Source: Alphaproteobacteria bacterium
Lineage (GTDB): Bacteria; Pseudomonadota; Alphaproteobacteria; Rhizobiales; Aestuariivirgaceae
DNA: 7,477 bases
Direction: 5' to 3'
Assembly (NCBI GenBank): GCA_020441605.1
Contig: JAGRLX010000300.1
Coordinates: 1-7,477 of the forward strand
Part shown: positions 6,426 through 7,477 of the stretch, piece after piece
Layout: every line of letters starts with the position of its first letter
Numbering within the stretch: the first letter of the stretch is position 1
The notes under the pieces: model-generated
Database searches by the model: none
Told to the model about the DNA's origin: nothing
Seen by the model: the letters and a program-made list of their open reading frames with translations, nothing else
Translations under genes and position numbers: made by a program

Positions 6426-7460
6426 ATGCCGAGACACGACAGAGGTGAATTCGACGCTATACCCATCCTCGATGTGTCAGCATTCCGCGATGGCGATGAG
6501 GCAAGCCTCACGTCGATCGCCGCTGAGCTTCGCAGGCATCTCGAGAACGTGGGCTTCCTTTACATTCGCGGTCATGACGTGCCACGCGCGAGCATTGAAC
6601 AGGTTCGTGATGCCAGCAAGCGGTTCCACGGCCTGCCGCTGGACGAGAAGCTCAGGTTGAAGCTCGACCGGAACTTCCGCGGCTATATCCCGATCAATAC
6701 GTCGACGATCGTGACGTCGTCGGTCGCGAAGGTGACCAAGCCTAATCAGAGCGAGTCTCTGATGATCATGCACGAGGTGGCTGCCGATGCGCCGGAGGCA
6801 CTGGCCGGCTGGCCGCTGCAGGGGCCGAACCAATGGCCGGATGAGGCGTTGCTGCCGGGATTTCGTGCAGCTGTGGAGGCCTATGTGAACCACATGACAC
6901 GGCTCGGCAGGCAGATGATGGAAGCCATTACCTTGGCGCTCGGAATGCCGACGGGCGCGCTTGCACCCCACTTTACAAGACCTACGACCTTTCTTCGTCT
7001 TCTCCACTATCCAACGCAGCGTGAGGAGGACGGCTTGTTCGGCTCCGCGCCCCATACAGACTACGGCTTCATCACGCTGCTGGCGCAGGACGATGTCGGT
7101 GGGCTGGAGGTGAAGAACAAGGCCGGCGATTGGATTGCGGCCCCACCCATTGCCGACAGCTTCATCATGAATGTCGGCGACATCCTGGCGCGCTGGTCGA
7201 ATGACGTATTCGTGTCGACGCCACATCGAGTCATTAATCGCTCGGGCCGGGAGCGCTATTCGCAGCCGTTCTTCTTTGACCCTGCGATGGATTCGCTGAT
7301 CGAGGTCATGCCGAGCTGCGTGCCGGTGGGTCAGGCGGCACGTTACGAGCCAGTGCTCTACGGAGACTACCTGATGGAACGCATCGACAAGAACTATCAA
7401 TCGCGTGTCGCTCCTGCAGCGGTGGGGCGGCCCGACATGCCTGGTGGCGCGCAGGCGTAG
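6426..7460 (+). CDS. 2-oxoglutarate/Fe(II)-dependent dioxygenase, isopenicillin-N-synthase-like family
   Basis: This is a 344-residue cytosolic non-heme iron oxygenase. The N-terminal DIOX_N-type domain begins with AIPILDVSAF (11-20) and includes RRHLENVGFLYIRGHDVP (36-53). The C-terminal double-stranded beta-helix holds the iron triad His210-x-Asp212 (PHTDYGFITLLAQD) and His267 (STPHRVIN). Arg277-x-Ser279 in ERYSQPFFFDP is the usual 2-oxoglutarate carboxylate clamp. GGLEV (225-229) and NVGDILARWSND (249-260) are also characteristic of the family. All catalytic residues are present and the length is typical (about 300-350). Members hydroxylate, desaturate or cyclise diverse small molecules, so the substrate cannot be read from the sequence. 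True isopenicillin N synthase is unlikely, since no antibiotic-biosynthesis neighbours are seen. It is transcribed divergently from oleate hydratase, which makes a lipid-related or detoxifying role possible but unproven. Confidence 0.92.
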   Translation: MPRHDRGEFDAIPILDVSAFRDGDEASLTSIAAELRRHLENVGFLYIRGHDVPRASIEQVRDASKRFHGLPLDEKLRLKLDRNFRGYIPINTSTIVTSSVAKVTKPNQSESLMIMHEVAADAPEALAGWPLQGPNQWPDEALLPGFRAAVEAYVNHMTRLGRQMMEAITLALGMPTGALAPHFTRPTTFLRLLHYPTQREEDGLFGSAPHTDYGFITLLAQDDVGGLEVKNKAGDWIAAPPIADSFIMNVGDILARWSNDVFVSTPHRVINRSGRERYSQPFFFDPAMDSLIEVMPSCVPVGQAARYEPVLYGDYLMERIDKNYQSRVAPAAVGRPDMPGGAQA

Positions 7461-7477
7461 CGGAGCAATGAAACGAG

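Noticed and set aside
6276..6437. 54-residue N-terminal extension of the oleate hydratase
   Set aside because: It has no family resemblance, would overlap the dioxygenase start at 6426, and a better-placed start with a ribosome site exists at 6275.
6426..7460. Isopenicillin N synthase itself
   Set aside because: The HxD/H/RxS residues are shared by the whole superfamily, and no NRPS (ACV synthetase) or other beta-lactam gene is nearby.
7462..7477. GGAG followed by ATGAAACGAG at the right edge, a possible start of a next gene
   Set aside because: The spacing between GGAG and ATG is only 2 bases and just three codons are visible, which is not enough to call a gene.

Overview
The window looks like chromosome or large-replicon DNA from an alphaproteobacterium, most likely of the rhizobial order (Hyphomicrobiales). 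The basis is the G+C-rich third-position codon use, the mix of gene families (sugar ABC transporter binding protein beside a ROK regulator, bacterial oleate hydratase, IPNS-like dioxygenase) and the compact overlapping gene layout. This is an inference from style, not a database match. No RNA gene, insertion sequence, CRISPR array, integrase or phage gene is visible.

Layout. (1) Positions 1-96, minus strand: the first 32 codons of an exported protein, probably the substrate-binding protein of a sugar ABC transporter; the rest lies outside the window. (2) 97-278: a divergent control region with an imperfect 23-bp dyad placed where a repressor would cover the minus-strand promoter. (3) 279-4605, plus strand: a three-gene operon in which both junctions are ATGA stop/start overlaps. 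It encodes a ROK-family regulator, a periplasmic di-heme c-type cytochrome of the DHOR (formerly DUF1111) family, and a periplasmic CRTAC1-type protein with FG-GAP/VCBS calcium loops and an ASPIC/UnbV C-terminal domain. (4) 4606-4694: a short gap between convergent genes with no convincing terminator. (5) 4695-6275, minus strand: an FAD-dependent oleate hydratase (MCRA family). (6) 6276-6425: a second divergent control region. (7) 6426-7460, plus strand: a 2-oxoglutarate/Fe(II) dioxygenase of the isopenicillin-N-synthase-like type, followed by 17 bases with no assignable gene.

How the parts may work together. The ROK protein has the DNA-binding domain and zinc motif of the family but not the kinase phosphate motif, so it is probably a sugar-responsive repressor of the divergent transporter and, by autoregulation, of the two redox genes fused to its own transcript. 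The di-heme cytochrome and the CRTAC1 protein are translationally coupled and both are predicted to be exported, so they probably act as a pair in the periplasm. What they oxidise or modify is not known to me, and this pair is the best candidate in the window for an undescribed system. The oleate hydratase and the dioxygenase share a divergent promoter region. The hydratase lacks the glutamate of the classical RGGREM motif, placing it near the variant, Rhodococcus-like branch of the family.
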